A DNA stretch of 64,000 nt from assembly GCA_036704825.1 (NCBI GenBank), contig JAUBSN010000011.1, positions 1 to 64,000 of the forward strand. Direction: 5' to 3'. The notes beneath the pieces were generated by a model. The model had not been told where the DNA came from and made no database searches. It saw nothing but the letters and a program-made list of their open reading frames with translations. Position numbers and translations under genes: made by a program. Below, piece by piece: positions 34,546 through 43,763 of this stretch. Within the stretch, counting starts at the first letter, position 1; the number at the start of each line of letters is the position of its first letter. The DNA comes from Microcoleus sp036704825 (lineage in GTDB: Bacteria; Cyanobacteriota; Cyanobacteriia; Cyanobacteriales; Microcoleaceae).

Positions 34546-34707
34546 CAAACGGTCGCGGGTTTTAAATTTGCACCCCGAAAGTCAACCTTCGCAGCGTTTT
34601 ATTGCTAAAATTGAAAAAAATAGTAAATAAGTGCCTTCATCATTATCAATGTGACAATATTGCATAATATTTATTAGCACAATAAGCAATCAGGGTTAAA
34701 ACACTCA
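34546..34707. other. AT-rich spacer before the phytochelatin synthase gene
   Basis: Markedly AT-rich (TTGCATAATATTTATTAGCA near 34660-34679). It probably holds the promoter of the next gene; no clear boxes were chosen. No gene is seen. Confidence 0.4.
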
Positions 34708-35910
34708 ATGTCTGCTCAAGGGTTTTATCGTCGTTCACTCCCCGATTCTGCCATTGCCTTTTCCTCCGTAGAGGGAAAGCAAATATTTCGAGAAGCGTTG
34801 GCATTGGGAGGTATGGAAGGGTATTTTGCTCTAGCGGAACAGTTTCATACTCAAGCAGAACCCGCTTTTTGTGGATTGGGTAGTTTAGTGGTTGTTCTTA
34901 ATGCTTTATCGATCGATCCGGGTCGCATTTGGAAAGGGGTGTGGAGATGGTATGGAGAGGAATTTTTAGACTGTTGCTTACCTCTTTCAGTGATTAAAGA
35001 AAACGGTATCACCTTTGATGAGTTTGTCTGTATCGCACGTTGCAACGGTGCTGTTGTAAAACCTAACCGTTACCACCAAAGCAGCTTGGAAAACTTTCGG
35101 CAAGCAGTTGAGAAAGTGACTGCGGCGTCAGGTGATATTCATCTAGTTGTTTCCTACAGCCGAAAGGTATTGGGACAAACGGGTGATGGTCACTTTTCAC
35201 CAATTGGTGGTTATCATCCACAGCGGGATCTAGTTCTTCTGCTGGATGTTGCCCGTTTCAAATATCCACCTCACTGGGTTTCTCTGCCTTTGTTATGGCA
35301 AGCATTTGAACCTGCCGATCCCGTCACTAATCAATGTCGAGGTTATATTTTATTGCAGAAGAGTGAAAGGTTGCCAGAAACCTTTTTTCATGTTGCTTGT
35401 GATTTACATCAGTGGCATAGTGTTGCTCCTTACTTTGCAGAAATACTGCCAGAAATTCTGAGAAAAGAGCAACCTGATTCAATTGCTTCATTTGTCAGTA
35501 GCATCCTGCACAATTGGCCTGTTGAATTCACAACTATGGTGAATACCTCCTCAGAGACGGCAGAGAAACTTGAAAAATTACGGGCAGCTATTCACTTAAA
35601 TTTACTGTTTGATATTGTTCACCAATGCTTGTCCAGCGATGACTCGGATGCAATGTCTGTTGTAGGGAAGTGGCCGCAACAGCCATTCGCAGCAGAGATA
35701 ATAACAGCAATATTACTGTCGTGTCCCGAAACGCTCTATGCAACTCTCAAACCCGAGTTACGACTGTGGTTTAGTGAGGTTCGCCACCTTGAAAAACTAC
35801 TCCCTCCCTTGGATGTAGAGATATCTAGATTGAGAGAACAAATGTCAGCACTCCAGGAGTTTTACACTTTATCTTCCAAGGGACATCAGTGCAATATCCC
35901 TCAGAGTTAG
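34708..35910 (+). CDS. Phytochelatin synthase, full-length plant type
   Basis: A clan-CA cysteine peptidase that joins gamma-Glu-Cys units of glutathione into phytochelatins, which bind cadmium and other heavy metals. The catalytic triad is C55 (QAEPAFCGLGSL), H162 (TGDGHFSPIGGYH) and D180 (LLLDVARFKYPPHW), with almost the same numbering as the plant enzyme. Blocks such as LSIDPGRIWKGVWRW are very close to plants. At 400 residues it has an added C-terminal domain, unlike the short (about 240-residue) Nostoc-type enzymes that only hydrolyse glutathione. This suggests true synthase activity and perhaps transfer between kingdoms or lineages. It is a single gene in an AT-rich setting. Confidence 0.93.
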   Translation: MSAQGFYRRSLPDSAIAFSSVEGKQIFREALALGGMEGYFALAEQFHTQAEPAFCGLGSLVVVLNALSIDPGRIWKGVWRWYGEEFLDCCLPLSVIKENGITFDEFVCIARCNGAVVKPNRYHQSSLENFRQAVEKVTAASGDIHLVVSYSRKVLGQTGDGHFSPIGGYHPQRDLVLLLDVARFKYPPHWVSLPLLWQAFEPADPVTNQCRGYILLQKSERLPETFFHVACDLHQWHSVAPYFAEILPEILRKEQPDSIASFVSSILHNWPVEFTTMVNTSSETAEKLEKLRAAIHLNLLFDIVHQCLSSDDSDAMSVVGKWPQQPFAAEIITAILLSCPETLYATLKPELRLWFSEVRHLEKLLPPLDVEISRLREQMSALQEFYTLSSKGHQCNIPQS

Positions 35911-35987
35911 CACCTACCGCCTTTTGAACTCCCCACACCTTGACTGACGACAAAAGTGAAAATTAAATAGCAAGATTTAATAATCGG

Positions 35988-36101
35988 ATGCTGGTGGCGG
36001 TTGTGGAGGAAGATTCGCCGCAGCGAAATATTAGGGTTGTGACTGATGCGAGTGAGGAATGGACAACGGAAAAAGTGGAAGTAGTGGTAACAAAAATGTA
36101 G
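35988..36101 (+). CDS. Tiny frame, possible gene fragment
   Basis: A 37-codon frame (MLVAVVEEDSPQRNIRVVTD and on, ending EVVVTKM). The composition looks like real coding sequence, with a strand-turn-strand pattern. No start region, ribosome-binding site or partner is seen, so it may be the tail of a lost gene. I cannot name the family. Confidence 0.25.
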   Translation: MLVAVVEEDSPQRNIRVVTDASEEWTTEKVEVVVTKM

Positions 36102-36135
36102 TGCGAACATCTGGCTGGCGGTTTTTGCCTAAATC

Positions 36136-39100
36136 CTATTTGATTGACTCTTGGTTGAGGTAATCAGCACACATCTTTTTATCCTCTTCTGTTGCTTTCG
36201 GATTGGTTCGGAAATAATCGCCGAGCCAGTTGCAGCCAAATGCCATCAGTTTATCGAAATCCCAAATCCACAGTTTGATGGTGTTGTCACGGCTTGCAGA
36301 AGCCAAAGTCAAGCCATCGGGACTAAAGGCGACGCTAAGGACCCAATTGCTATGCCGAGTGAGGGTAGCGATGGGTTTTCGGCTTTGCAGGTGCCACAGT
36401 TTGATGGTGTTGTCACGGCTTGCAGAAGCCAAAGTCAAGCCATCGGGACTAAAGGCGACGCTCAAGACCGAATTGCTATGCCCGGTGAGGGTAGCGATGG
36501 GTTTGTGGGTTTCCAGGTGCCACAGTTTGATGGTGTTGTCAAAGCTTGCAGAAGCCAAAGTTAAACCATCGGGACTAAAGGCGACGCTATAGACCGGATT
36601 GCTATGCCCGGTGAGGGTAGCGATGGGTTTTTGGCTTTGCAGGTGCCAGAGTTTGATGGTGTTGTCAAAGCTTGCAGAAACCAAAGTCAAGCCATCTGGA
36701 CTAAAGGCGACGCTCCAGACCGAATCGCTATGCCCTCTGAGCGTAGCAATGGGTTTTTGGGTTTCCAGGTGCCAGAGTTTGATGGTGTTGTCACGGCTTG
36801 CAGAAGCCAAAGTCAAGCTATCGGGACTAAAAGCGACGCACCAGACCCAATTGCTATGCCCGGTGAGGGTAGCGATGGGTTTTTGGCTTTGCAGGTGCCA
36901 TAGTTTAATAGTGTTGTCATCGCTTGCAGAAGCCAAAGTCAAGCCATCTGGACTAAAGGCGACGCTATTGACCGAATCACTGTGCCCGGTGAGGGTAGCG
37001 ATGGGTTTTTGGCTTTGCAGGTGCCAGAGTTTGATGGTGTTGTCACTGCTTGCAGAAGCCAAAGTCAAGCCATCGGGACTAAAGGCGACGCTATTGACCA
37101 AATTGCTGTGCCCGGTGAGGGTAGCGATGGGTTTTTGGCTTTGGAGGTGCCAGAGTTTGATGGTGTTGTCACGGCTTGCAGAAGCCAAAGTCAAGCCATC
37201 GGGACTAAAGGCGACGCTATATAGCGGATTGCTATGCCCGGTGAGGGTAGCGATGGGTTTTTGGGTTTCCAGGTGCCAGAGTTTGATGGTGTTGTCACTG
37301 CTTACAGAAGCCAAAGTCAAGCCATCTGGACTAAAGGCGACGCTATTGACGGAATTGCTGTGCCCGGTGAGGCTGGCAAAGGCTTTTGCGGTTTGCAAGT
37401 TCCATAGTTTGATGGTGTTGTCACTGCTTGCAGAAGCCAAAGTCAAGCCATCTGGACTAAAGGCGACGCTATTATTATAGCCAGGATTGCTGTGCCCGGT
37501 GAGGGTAGCGATGGGTTTTTGGGTTTCCAGGTTCCACAGTTTGATGGTGTTGTCAAAGCTTGCAGAAGCTAAAGTCAAGCCATCGGGACTAAAGGCAACG
37601 CTTCTGACAGAATTGCTATGCCCGGTGAGGGTAGCGATGGGTTTTTGGCTTTGCAGGTGCCAGAGTTTGATGGTGTGGTCACTGCTTGCAGAAGCCAAAA
37701 TCAAGCCATCGGGACTCCATGCCACGCTTCTGATAGGATTTCTATGCCCGATGAGGGTAGCGATGGGTTTTTGGGTTTGCAGGTGCCACAGTTTGATGGT
37801 GTGGTCACTGCTTGCAGAAGCCAAAGTCAAGCCATCTGGACTAAAGGCGACGCTATTGACGGAATTGCTGTGCCCGGCGAGGGTAGCGATGGGTTTTTGG
37901 CTTTTCATGTGCCACAGTTTGATGGTGTTGTCAAAGCTTGCAGAAGCCAAAGTCAAGCCATCTGGACTAAAGGCGACGCTATTTACAGAATTGCTATGCC
38001 CTTCCAAACTATTGCGCTCTTTTACTGCGGACACTGCTTGTTGCAGCGCAGCTATCACTCGTCCTCTAATCTGTTTTGTCGTCTCGGCTGAAGCATCTAG
38101 TTGTTTGAATGCTTGTGCTGCCTTTAATGCTTCCAACAGTGCTGGGAATGTCTGTCCTGAACGAAATGATTCATTAGAAAAAGCAGTTTCCTGGATGACA
38201 TTTGCTAAATTCTGGGCTTGAGTGACTTTATACGTGGCCAATTGCTGTGCTTTAATTAGCGTCTGATTCGCCTCAGTCAAAATTTGATTCGCTTGTCTCT
38301 GTGCTTCTAACTCTCGTTCAACTTCCCGCTGTTGGACTTCCCGACTGGCATTTAAAAACTGATAATCCAAATCGCTCAAACTTTTATCTGCTGCCCAATT
38401 TTGAGCATCTTGCAAGGCTTGACCCCGCAACAGTCGCGATTCATCTTGACAATCAGACTCTATCCAAGCTTTAAAACTTTCGCTGTAAGGGCGGAGATTC
38501 GCTAATTGCTTTTCCACCCAATCCAGGTTAAAAACCGCTTGATAAATCCGGTTATAAACTTTAAGTTTCCCAGAGTGCTTAACTACCAACCCAGTTAATC
38601 GTAGTTCCATTTGTTCGGGACTATCATCAGTCGCTATCTCATTGCGCTGTAAAATTTGCTGATATAGCCCCAATAACCTACTTGCCCGTTGTTCGCTGCG
38701 TAAAATACGATCGCGAATCGTCTTTAAATGCTCTGGCTCATCCTGCCCTTCCCAATTTTTAATCACTTTTTCTCGGACTAATTTTTCTACCCACTCAGCG
38801 GGATTTTGAATGGGTGTAGAGTTGGCAGTATCGAGCAGTAACTTACAAAGTTTTTGTGTTAAAAATGGCTGTCCACCCGTCCAATATAAGATTGCTTCTA
38901 ATAATGATTGCGAATTTTTTCCTTGAGTTTCTAAGCCAACTGCCAAAGGTTGGGCTTCTGCTAATTGAAACCCTGTTAACTCTATCCCTCGACCAATATT
39001 AAACGGAGTGCGTCGCTTGTCTTGAATTAAATCTGAGGGAGTAGCCACCCCTAACATCGTAAATGTTAATCGACGATAGTCTGGTTTATCAGCTCGATTA

Positions 39101-39594
39101 TTATAGCAATCACGAATCACAGCAAAAAAATCTTCTATTTTAAAAGTTAAGCTGATTAAGCTGTCCGATTCATCGACAAAAATTACTATATTTTCTGAAA
39201 TATTCTTGAGTAATACTTCTTCAATAAATTTACTAAAGCGTTTAACATTCGATAGTAAGCTGTTCTGCTCCCACCATTGATCTAAATCAAAAACGTCATA
39301 CAAATCTAATCGGCTGACGATGCTATCAATGACGCCTGCATACCACTCTTCTGGTGTAATATCTGATGTGCCAATTTCTGTGATATCCATGCTACTACAG
39401 GCTATTCCCTCTGCTTGTAACCGCTGCATTGTCCGCACTCGCAGTGATGATTTTCCCATTTGTCGGGCATTCAGAACATAGCAGAATTCTCCGGCTTTTA
39501 AAGCTTGATAAAGTTCTTCATCCGCGTTTCTCGTGACATAAGTTGGGGCGTTTGCAGGCAGGCTACCTCCAACTTGATATTGATAATCTTTCAT
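36136..39594 (-). CDS. AAA-like STAND ATPase with fourteen WD40 repeats
   Basis: 1152 residues. Residues 1-330 form an AAA-like (PF14516-type) NTPase with the P-loop variant NARQMGKSSL (42-51, K48) and Walker B IVIFVDESDSLI (about 140). A helical linker and coiled coil follow (QREVERELEAQRQANQILTE region, about 420-470). From about 530 on there are fourteen 42-residue WD40 units (GHSNSVNSVAFSPDGLTLAS, then DNTIKLWHL), enough for two seven-bladed propellers. Such proteins act as sensors that oligomerise on ligand binding. It starts 36 bases after the CHAT-AAA-cyclase gene on the same strand, so the two form an operon and may work as sensor and effector. Confidence 0.92.
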   Translation of the reverse strand: MKDYQYQVGGSLPANAPTYVTRNADEELYQALKAGEFCYVLNARQMGKSSLRVRTMQRLQAEGIACSSMDITEIGTSDITPEEWYAGVIDSIVSRLDLYDVFDLDQWWEQNSLLSNVKRFSKFIEEVLLKNISENIVIFVDESDSLISLTFKIEDFFAVIRDCYNNRADKPDYRRLTFTMLGVATPSDLIQDKRRTPFNIGRGIELTGFQLAEAQPLAVGLETQGKNSQSLLEAILYWTGGQPFLTQKLCKLLLDTANSTPIQNPAEWVEKLVREKVIKNWEGQDEPEHLKTIRDRILRSEQRASRLLGLYQQILQRNEIATDDSPEQMELRLTGLVVKHSGKLKVYNRIYQAVFNLDWVEKQLANLRPYSESFKAWIESDCQDESRLLRGQALQDAQNWAADKSLSDLDYQFLNASREVQQREVERELEAQRQANQILTEANQTLIKAQQLATYKVTQAQNLANVIQETAFSNESFRSGQTFPALLEALKAAQAFKQLDASAETTKQIRGRVIAALQQAVSAVKERNSLEGHSNSVNSVAFSPDGLTLASASFDNTIKLWHMKSQKPIATLAGHSNSVNSVAFSPDGLTLASASSDHTIKLWHLQTQKPIATLIGHRNPIRSVAWSPDGLILASASSDHTIKLWHLQSQKPIATLTGHSNSVRSVAFSPDGLTLASASFDNTIKLWNLETQKPIATLTGHSNPGYNNSVAFSPDGLTLASASSDNTIKLWNLQTAKAFASLTGHSNSVNSVAFSPDGLTLASVSSDNTIKLWHLETQKPIATLTGHSNPLYSVAFSPDGLTLASASRDNTIKLWHLQSQKPIATLTGHSNLVNSVAFSPDGLTLASASSDNTIKLWHLQSQKPIATLTGHSDSVNSVAFSPDGLTLASASDDNTIKLWHLQSQKPIATLTGHSNWVWCVAFSPDSLTLASASRDNTIKLWHLETQKPIATLRGHSDSVWSVAFSPDGLTLVSASFDNTIKLWHLQSQKPIATLTGHSNPVYSVAFSPDGLTLASASFDNTIKLWHLETHKPIATLTGHSNSVLSVAFSPDGLTLASASRDNTIKLWHLQSRKPIATLTRHSNWVLSVAFSPDGLTLASASRDNTIKLWIWDFDKLMAFGCNWLGDYFRTNPKATEEDKKMCADYLNQESIK
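36262..38005 (-). repeat. Fourteen 126-base tandem repeats encoding the WD40 units
   Basis: The period is 126 bases (42 codons), with one unit carrying 2 extra codons (near 37470). Units are almost identical at DNA level, including third positions (GGACTAAAGGCGACGCTA and TTTGATGGTGTTGTCA recur). This points to recent amplification or ongoing gene conversion. Antisense frames through the array stay open by chance and are not genes. Confidence 0.95.
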
Positions 39595-39630
39595 AGGTCA
39601 TTGTTAGTTCATAGGTGGAAAATCCGAGAA

Positions 39631-41916
39631 TCAAGGAATCAATTTGTACAGCCGTACAGGTTCAGGAATTCCCTTTAACTGTTGCAGACCTAAGTCAATC
39701 ACATTTAAAGATAAATGGGTTTTAACGACTTGATAAACTGTTTCAGAAATACAGATTCCTCCTGGCTGTGCTTTCCCTTCTAAACGAGCAGCTAAATTTA
39801 CACCAGCCCCCCTGATATCATTATTAAGAGAGAATATTTCCCCCAAGTGAATACCTATGCGGTGTTGGAGGACATGACTCGCAGGTAAGGTTGTAGCAGC
39901 TTCGGCGAAATTTCGCTGTATTTCTAGCGCACAGGCGACTGCTTTTACGGCACTGTCTGGAAAGCAAATTAATAAACCATCGCCCATTTCTTTCAGGACT
40001 TTGCCTTGATGTTTAGCGCAGATGCCTCGGATGATGTTGAAATCTCGATTCACCAATTCTAGTGTCAGCTTTTGGTTGGCAACTGATAAGGCGGTGGAAT
40101 TAACGACATCCGAAAAAATAATAGCTGCTAAATTACTCTCTACGTGCAAGCTTGATTGGTTATTAGTTTGTTGCACAGCAGTCATATTCGCTCGGGGAGA
40201 GGCTGCTAGGCGATGGCTAAAATATTGACGGTACAAACCACACAATGGGATTACAGCATTTCCCTGAAATTTTATCAACCCCATGCTTCGCAATTTAAAA
40301 GCCTCTCCGGTATTAATTTCTATAGGTTGTTCGCTGTGAATCACTTGTCTAATTGTTGCTGCTAATTCTGCATCTTTTTCCAAGTTAACTAAATGCCGTC
40401 GTAAATGATCGTAGTAAGGGCTTTCTTCAGTAGGAGCGACTTTTAGCAACCGCTCTAAGCTAATTCTCCCTCTGGCAATTTGGTAGAGAGCAACTCGAAC
40501 TAAATAAGGATGACCGCCCACCATTTCCATCAGGTCACAAATCTCTCGATCTGACCAATTTAATCGGTGTCGATTTACTAAATCTGTTACCTGTCTCTGA
40601 TTGAGTTCTGGTAACTCTACGGGCAATCCCACGTTAAATGGCGACTGATTAATATTGAGAGGAATATAAACTTCTTGAGAATGAGAAATGACTAACCTCA
40701 GCTTTTTCCAAATTTCCTCGTTTTTTCCCCGTTCGTGCCAAGATCGCAATAATCCAAAGAAGTCGGTGGCTATTTCGGAATGCTCAAAAATGCGATCGAC
40801 TTCATCTAACCCTAAAACAAGAGGCAGATCGCTGTCAGATAGTAGATAGCGTTGGAAATACTTGGTGCTTTTATTTTTACTGCCGAGAACGCCTTTCCAA
40901 TATTCTCCTAACCTGTCTTCTAAATTTAATTCATTGGTAATCTCACCACAAAACCACTGCAACAATTCATCAAGATGGGTGAGAAAACTGCCATCAGCAG
41001 ATTGAAAGTTTAAATAAGCTGTTTGATATCCCTGTTCCTTGGCGCGGTGTAAAATTCGCTGCACTAAGGAAGTTTTTCCCATTTGCCGGGGGGCTTTGAT
41101 TCGGATTAAAGCGCCTGGTTTGACAATCGTTTGGTAGCAGTCCGATTCAATGGGAGGTCGATCGATATATAGGGGTGAATCTAAACTAACAGAACCTTCT
41201 GGGTTATCTAAGTTGGAAATCGAAACGGGAGGTGCGGCGATCGATCGCGGATTTTCCACCGCAGGCGACGACTCCTCAACGATATCGCTAACAGAAGCAT
41301 CGCGCGATCGCCCTGCTGCATCCAACTCCGAAAAATCCGACTTTTTCTTTAATACCGGAGTCAGTTCTTCGGGAATACCAGCCATGCTGATGCTAACGCA
41401 ACCCAATCTATAGGCAAATTCGATCGACTCCCCCGCCGCCAAGCTATCGTAAAAACCTACAGCAAATTCTCGTGCGGCATTATCTCCCACCGTTTGCTTC
41501 ATGCCGATCACATAGGGAATGTGACGTGCGATCGCCGCCGCTTGCACTTCTGAATAGCAAGCGTTGAGTATTACGCACTCCACGTACTCCTTAAACGCCT
41601 CAAACAAAGCTGCCAAAGCTTTGGCATTTACCAGCTTAATCTGCCCCATATCATCTTCTAGAGCTAAACCGCTTTCTCCTGCACCATGCCCGGAGAAATG
41701 CACAATCTGTGGTTTAAAATCTAATACGGCTCGCTGCATTTCTCTTGGCGTCACCGCCCACTGTTGCTCCAGTTGAAACTTGTCGGCCTTTTTAGAGCGT
41801 TGCAACCCCTCTGCAATTTCCTTCGCCTCTTTCTGTAAGTCCACAGGGGTGGTATTTTTTGGGTTGGATGCCAAAAACAGGATAGTTTTTTTATTTCGTC
41901 GAGTAGGAATGCTCAT
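39631..41916 (-). CDS. CHAT protease-AAA ATPase-class III nucleotide cyclase fusion
   Basis: A 761-residue protein. Residues 8-190 form a CHAT (caspase-like) domain with the His-Cys dyad H77 (HFSGHG) and C120 (ILNACYS). Residues about 245-560 form an AAA-like STAND ATPase with IKAPRQMGKTSL (K281) and VLGLDEVDRI. Residues 596-761 form a class III adenylate/guanylate cyclase domain, with metal-binding Asp in IIFSDVVNST (D603) and MGDGLL (D646) and the transition-state Asn and Arg in GVNLAARLE (N707, R711), all intact. The ATG at 41916 is preferred to a GTG five codons earlier. The protein therefore has two possible outputs, proteolysis and a cyclic nucleotide, under one switch. It is the first gene of an operon with the AAA-WD40 gene. 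Confidence 0.9.
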   Translation of the reverse strand: MSIPTRRNKKTILFLASNPKNTTPVDLQKEAKEIAEGLQRSKKADKFQLEQQWAVTPREMQRAVLDFKPQIVHFSGHGAGESGLALEDDMGQIKLVNAKALAALFEAFKEYVECVILNACYSEVQAAAIARHIPYVIGMKQTVGDNAAREFAVGFYDSLAAGESIEFAYRLGCVSISMAGIPEELTPVLKKKSDFSELDAAGRSRDASVSDIVEESSPAVENPRSIAAPPVSISNLDNPEGSVSLDSPLYIDRPPIESDCYQTIVKPGALIRIKAPRQMGKTSLVQRILHRAKEQGYQTAYLNFQSADGSFLTHLDELLQWFCGEITNELNLEDRLGEYWKGVLGSKNKSTKYFQRYLLSDSDLPLVLGLDEVDRIFEHSEIATDFFGLLRSWHERGKNEEIWKKLRLVISHSQEVYIPLNINQSPFNVGLPVELPELNQRQVTDLVNRHRLNWSDREICDLMEMVGGHPYLVRVALYQIARGRISLERLLKVAPTEESPYYDHLRRHLVNLEKDAELAATIRQVIHSEQPIEINTGEAFKLRSMGLIKFQGNAVIPLCGLYRQYFSHRLAASPRANMTAVQQTNNQSSLHVESNLAAIIFSDVVNSTALSVANQKLTLELVNRDFNIIRGICAKHQGKVLKEMGDGLLICFPDSAVKAVACALEIQRNFAEAATTLPASHVLQHRIGIHLGEIFSLNNDIRGAGVNLAARLEGKAQPGGICISETVYQVVKTHLSLNVIDLGLQQLKGIPEPVRLYKLIP

Positions 41917-42689
41917 CAATCGAACCTTCACGCTTAGGAGATACAGGAGCTTAACGACACTACCCCAGTCAGGGCGAGATATTTCTTGCCTTGACGGTAT
42001 TTAAGCACAAATATCTTTATTTTTGTGGGTCAGTAAACTGGCAGAAACGATCGCCCTAACTCAAGCATAACCAATCGAAAAGGCGATCGCTACTCTCAAC
42101 CAATCATTTGAGCTAGGTATTTACTTGATGGATTTTTTTGGTAACAGCTTCAATAAAACCTCTAAAAATTGGTGTTTTAGCTACAGATTAAACATTAATT
42201 GAAGCTAGAATAAAAACTCTTGAAGTCTTTTTTCCTGTTAAATATCCTCCCATTTCTTCGGCTAGTATACCAAGCCTTCCTGCCAGTACATCTTCAAATT
42301 AAATTGCTATATAGCTCTTCTCAGGTAGATGAGGTATGACTGACAACTTATATCAAGACTAAAGAAGAGGGCTCGCATCCCAACTACGTACCTCATTTAC
42401 TTGAGAACCGCTATAATGTTGTTCCCTCTTGCTTCTCCCTTCTGCTCTTCCTCTGCGGTTAATTAAAAAATTTAGTGATTTTGGATACAATTCCCGGCTC
42501 AACAGTCGATCGAACTCCTCAATTTTGTGTGGGGATCTAAAATTCACCTAAAGTTCGACGCCCTTTCGCAAAACCCTCCCTAAGATAGAAGTTAGGGGAC
42601 GATCGGTCTAATAGCCGATACAGGAACAAGTGTCAAGCACTCCATCGAACCCAAACTCAGAGCCGCAAGACAGGGAGGTTATCAATATC
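41917..42689. other. Gene-free stretch between the CHAT operon and fbp
   Basis: About 770 bases with the divergent promoters of the CHAT operon and fbp. It contains HIP1 sites near 42050-42090, a MITE-like element (listed separately) and a minus-strand ACCGCAGAGGAAGAG repeat at 42446-42462. A 62-codon minus-strand frame across the MITE and this repeat is not believable as a gene. Confidence 0.5.
42310..42415. mobile_element. MITE-like element with 26-bp terminal inverted repeats
   Basis: 106 bases. The left end TATAGCTCTTCTCAGGTAGA with TGAGGT is the inverted complement of the right end ACCTCATTTACTTGAGAACC with GCTATA, with 4 mismatches in 26. There is no coding content. The ends begin and finish with TATA, fitting a TA target duplication as made by IS630/Tc1-type transposases. 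No transposase is present, so it would depend on one elsewhere. Confidence 0.75.
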
Positions 42690-43763
42690 ATGGTACAAGC
42701 GCCGACAGGGGAAGCCCGATTGGGCCCGATCGATCAGGTACAAGCCTTAGACCGCGATTGCACGACTCTATCCCGTCACGTACTCCAGCAACTTCACAGC
42801 TTTTCAGCAGATGCTCAGGATCTCAGCGCCCTGATGAATCGCATCGGGCTAGCTGCCAAGCTGATCGCGCGGCGGCTCAGCAGGGCCGGGTTAATGGCAG
42901 ATGCCTTGGGGTTTACAGGGGCTGTGAACGTGCAGGGAGAATCCGTCAAAAAGATGGATGTCTATGCCAACGAAGTGTTTATCTCGGTATTCCAGCAAAG
43001 CGGACTGGTATGCCGCTTGGCTTCGGAGGAAATGGAAAAACCCTACTACATTCCCGAAAATTGTCCGATCGGGCGCTACAGTCTGCTCTACGACCCCATA
43101 GACGGTTCTTCCAATCTTGACACCAATCTCAATGTCGGCTCCATATTCAGCATCCGCAAGCAAGAGGGGGACGATGCAGACGGTTCGGCTTCCGACTTGC
43201 TGCAACACGGACGCAAACAAATTGCGGCCGGCTACGTGCTCTACGGCCCCAGTACCATGCTGGTTTATTCGATCGGCCAAGGCGTTCATTCATTCACTCT
43301 CGACCCCAGTTTGGGCGAGTTCATTTTAGCAACCGAAAACATTCAGGTTCCAGACAGCGGCCCGATTTACAGCGTCAATGAAGGTAACTTCTGGCAGTGG
43401 GAGGAATCTTTGAGAGATTACATTCGATACGTGCACCGCAGTCAAGGCTACAGCGCCCGGTACGGCGGGGCTTTGGTGGGAGATTTCCACCGGATTTTAT
43501 TTCAGGGAGGCGTGTTTTTGTACCCCGGAACGGTCAAAAAACCGGAGGGCAAATTGCGCTTGCTCTACGAATCTGCTCCTTTGGCGTTTTTGATGGAACA
43601 AGCCGGCGGGCGGGCAAGTACCGGAGTTCAAGACATCTTAGACGTAGTGCCGACCAAACTGCACGAGCGATCGCCCTTGATAATCGGCAGCAAAGAAAAT
43701 GTAGCGCTGGTTGAGTCTTTTATTCAAGATCGATCGCGCAATCCTAGAACAGTCCAAGAGTGA
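42690..43763 (+). CDS. fbp: Class 1 fructose-1,6-bisphosphatase
   Basis: Hydrolyses fructose 1,6-bisphosphate in the Calvin cycle and gluconeogenesis. 357 residues. It has the metal-binding EE in LASEEMEKPYY, the catalytic DPIDGSSNLDTN (about 130) and GGVFLYPGT with GKLRLLYE near the end. The ATG at 42690 is preceded by AGGGAGG and gives the family length; a GTG 20 codons earlier is possible but less likely. It is the first gene of the carbon cluster fbp-tal-x-zwf-opcA. Confidence 0.96.
   Translation: MVQAPTGEARLGPIDQVQALDRDCTTLSRHVLQQLHSFSADAQDLSALMNRIGLAAKLIARRLSRAGLMADALGFTGAVNVQGESVKKMDVYANEVFISVFQQSGLVCRLASEEMEKPYYIPENCPIGRYSLLYDPIDGSSNLDTNLNVGSIFSIRKQEGDDADGSASDLLQHGRKQIAAGYVLYGPSTMLVYSIGQGVHSFTLDPSLGEFILATENIQVPDSGPIYSVNEGNFWQWEESLRDYIRYVHRSQGYSARYGGALVGDFHRILFQGGVFLYPGTVKKPEGKLRLLYESAPLAFLMEQAGGRASTGVQDILDVVPTKLHERSPLIIGSKENVALVESFIQDRSRNPRTVQE

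Noticed and set aside
36599..38221. Long open frames on the plus strand opposite the WD40 array
   Set aside because: They are the mirror of 126-base repeats without stops; the minus strand encodes clear WD40 units.
42359..42547. 62-codon minus-strand frame
   Set aside because: It runs through the MITE and an ACCGCAGAG repeat and has no protein-like features.
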